Positions 63,280-64,000 of a stretch of DNA of 64,000 bases are shown one piece after another (within the stretch, counting starts at the first letter, position 1; every line of letters starts with the position of its first letter). The stretch covers positions 372,001 to 436,000 of the forward strand of contig CBDDAE010000002.1 in NCBI GenBank assembly GCA_965224795.1. Reading direction: 5' to 3'. The position numbers and the translations under genes were made by a program. Source of the DNA: NVTR01 sp036480115. GTDB lineage: Bacteria; Pseudomonadota; Alphaproteobacteria; Rhodobacterales; Rhodobacteraceae. A model generated the notes under the pieces. That model made no database searches and was not told the DNA's origin. It saw nothing but the letters and a program-made list of their open reading frames with translations.

Positions 63280-64000
63280 ATGAACCAAGCAGTTTCGCAT
63301 CCTGTACAATACAATAGGTCGCTGTTTTCCATACCACTTGATCAGGTTCTGTGCGTATTGGCCATTGTGGCGCTTATTTTTGTTCCGACGCTTGGATTTA
63401 AAGGAGTGTTGGGATTTTTGGCCGCGGGTGGGTTTTTAATTTTACGACACTTGAATGCTTCGATTAACCAGTTGCTGCGCCATTGGTACATATTGTTGCT
63501 GCCGCTGTTTTGCACCCTTACATTCCTTTGGTCGCAATATCCGCCACAAACCTTGCGGTTTGGCGTGCAACTTTCTGTAACGGTGGCAATTTCAGTTGTG
63601 ATTGCCCATAGAATATCGCCGCGAACTTTTGTGTTAACGCTTTTTTGGGCGCTTGGAATTGCCATGGTAGCCAGTATTTTGTTTGGTGAGGTTAAGGCCT
63701 CAACCGGGGCGTGGCGCGGAATTTATGGTAGTAAAAATGCTATGGCGGGTGCCGCAGCAATCTACATTGTGGTGGCTTTTGGATTGGCTATTGAGCGAAC
63801 GGCGTCACCGAGGTTTCGCGCCATTGCAGCTATGGGCGTTGTTGTTGGAATGGTGCCTTTGATTTTTGCCCAATCGGTAAGTGCATTAATGATCGTACCA
63901 CCGGCAATGATTGTACTGCTAAGTTTTCTGATCTTGCCAGTGATAAGCCCAAAACAGCGGGCGGTGATGGCAATATTTTTAGTGCTAATTGCAGCACTTA
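63280..64000 (+). CDS. exoQ: ExoQ-like O-antigen/EPS polymerase, partial (runs off the window end)
   Basis: First 240 codons. Several hydrophobic segments; SQYPPQTLRFGVQLSV and GIYGSKNAMAGAAAIYIVVA match Wzy/ExoQ-type polymerases that join lipid-linked repeats in the membrane. ATG at 63280 after TTAGG. The C-terminal part is not in the window. Confidence 0.87.
   Translation, partial: MNQAVSHPVQYNRSLFSIPLDQVLCVLAIVALIFVPTLGFKGVLGFLAAGGFLILRHLNASINQLLRHWYILLLPLFCTLTFLWSQYPPQTLRFGVQLSVTVAISVVIAHRISPRTFVLTLFWALGIAMVASILFGEVKASTGAWRGIYGSKNAMAGAAAIYIVVAFGLAIERTASPRFRAIAAMGVVVGMVPLIFAQSVSALMIVPPAMIVLLSFLILPVISPKQRAVMAIFLVLIAAL

Overview
The window looks like chromosomal DNA from a Rhodobacterales alphaproteobacterium of the Roseobacter group. 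This rests on gene content and order: a PleD-type diguanylate cyclase, the pcm-tolC-PopZ-like block, MetR beside metF, a long-form MetG, a 2-aminobenzoyl-CoA/tryptophan catabolic cluster, a succinoglycan-like exo locus, and intergenic stem-loops carrying the TATTT...GGAAAGATGAA pattern. Nearly all of it is ordinary single-copy chromosomal sequence. No rRNA, CRISPR array, prophage or plasmid gene was seen; there are two tRNAs (Leu-TAA and Cys-GCA).

Layout. 0-3.7 kb: PleD-like cyclase, then an ECF sigma factor with a membrane-anchored partner and a CpxP-like sensor, next to a four-EF-hand protein. 3.7-15.4 kb: housekeeping genes (DUF983, Nudix, EamA transporter, desaturase, XRE regulator, aldo/keto reductase, MFS, metG) and a subtilase lipoprotein. 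15.4-18.4 kb: tRNA-Leu, rhomboid, GFA protein, AEC carrier, inositol monophosphatase. 18.5-20.9 kb: an accessory cassette, with a PadR regulator and a BtrH-like acyltransferase lying beside an internally deleted IS1182-family transposase. 20.9-31 kb: metR/metF, DUF2235 hydrolase, HD protein, a second ECF sigma/anti-sigma pair, valS with odd inserts, an aminotransferase. 31-45 kb: an aminotransferase, phosphatase plus ABC exporter, YgfZ, efp, cobQ, PopZ-like/TolC/Pcm, peroxiredoxin.

45-55 kb is a catabolic island: a FadB-type protein, KynB-like formamidase, MarR, enoyl-CoA hydratase, acyl-CoA dehydrogenase, tryptophan 2,3-dioxygenase, 2-aminobenzoate-CoA ligase, a stand-alone Lrp ligand-binding domain, RidA and 3-oxoadipyl-CoA thiolase. 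Together they point to tryptophan -> kynurenine -> anthranilate -> 2-aminobenzoyl-CoA -> beta-oxidation. Kynureninase and the 2-aminobenzoyl-CoA monooxygenase/reductase are not in the window.

55-64 kb holds murQ and then a succinoglycan-type exopolysaccharide locus: ExoA, ExoM, an ExoP-like chain-length/BY-kinase protein with an altered P-loop, a SyrA/ExoX-like repressor, two more GT2 enzymes (one ExoO-like), and the start of an ExoQ-like polymerase cut by the window end.

The most unusual feature is the 18.5-20.9 kb cassette, which may be a defective IS1182-type element that captured a PadR-BtrH pair. Function calls come from motif and family recognition by eye. No database search or alignment was run.
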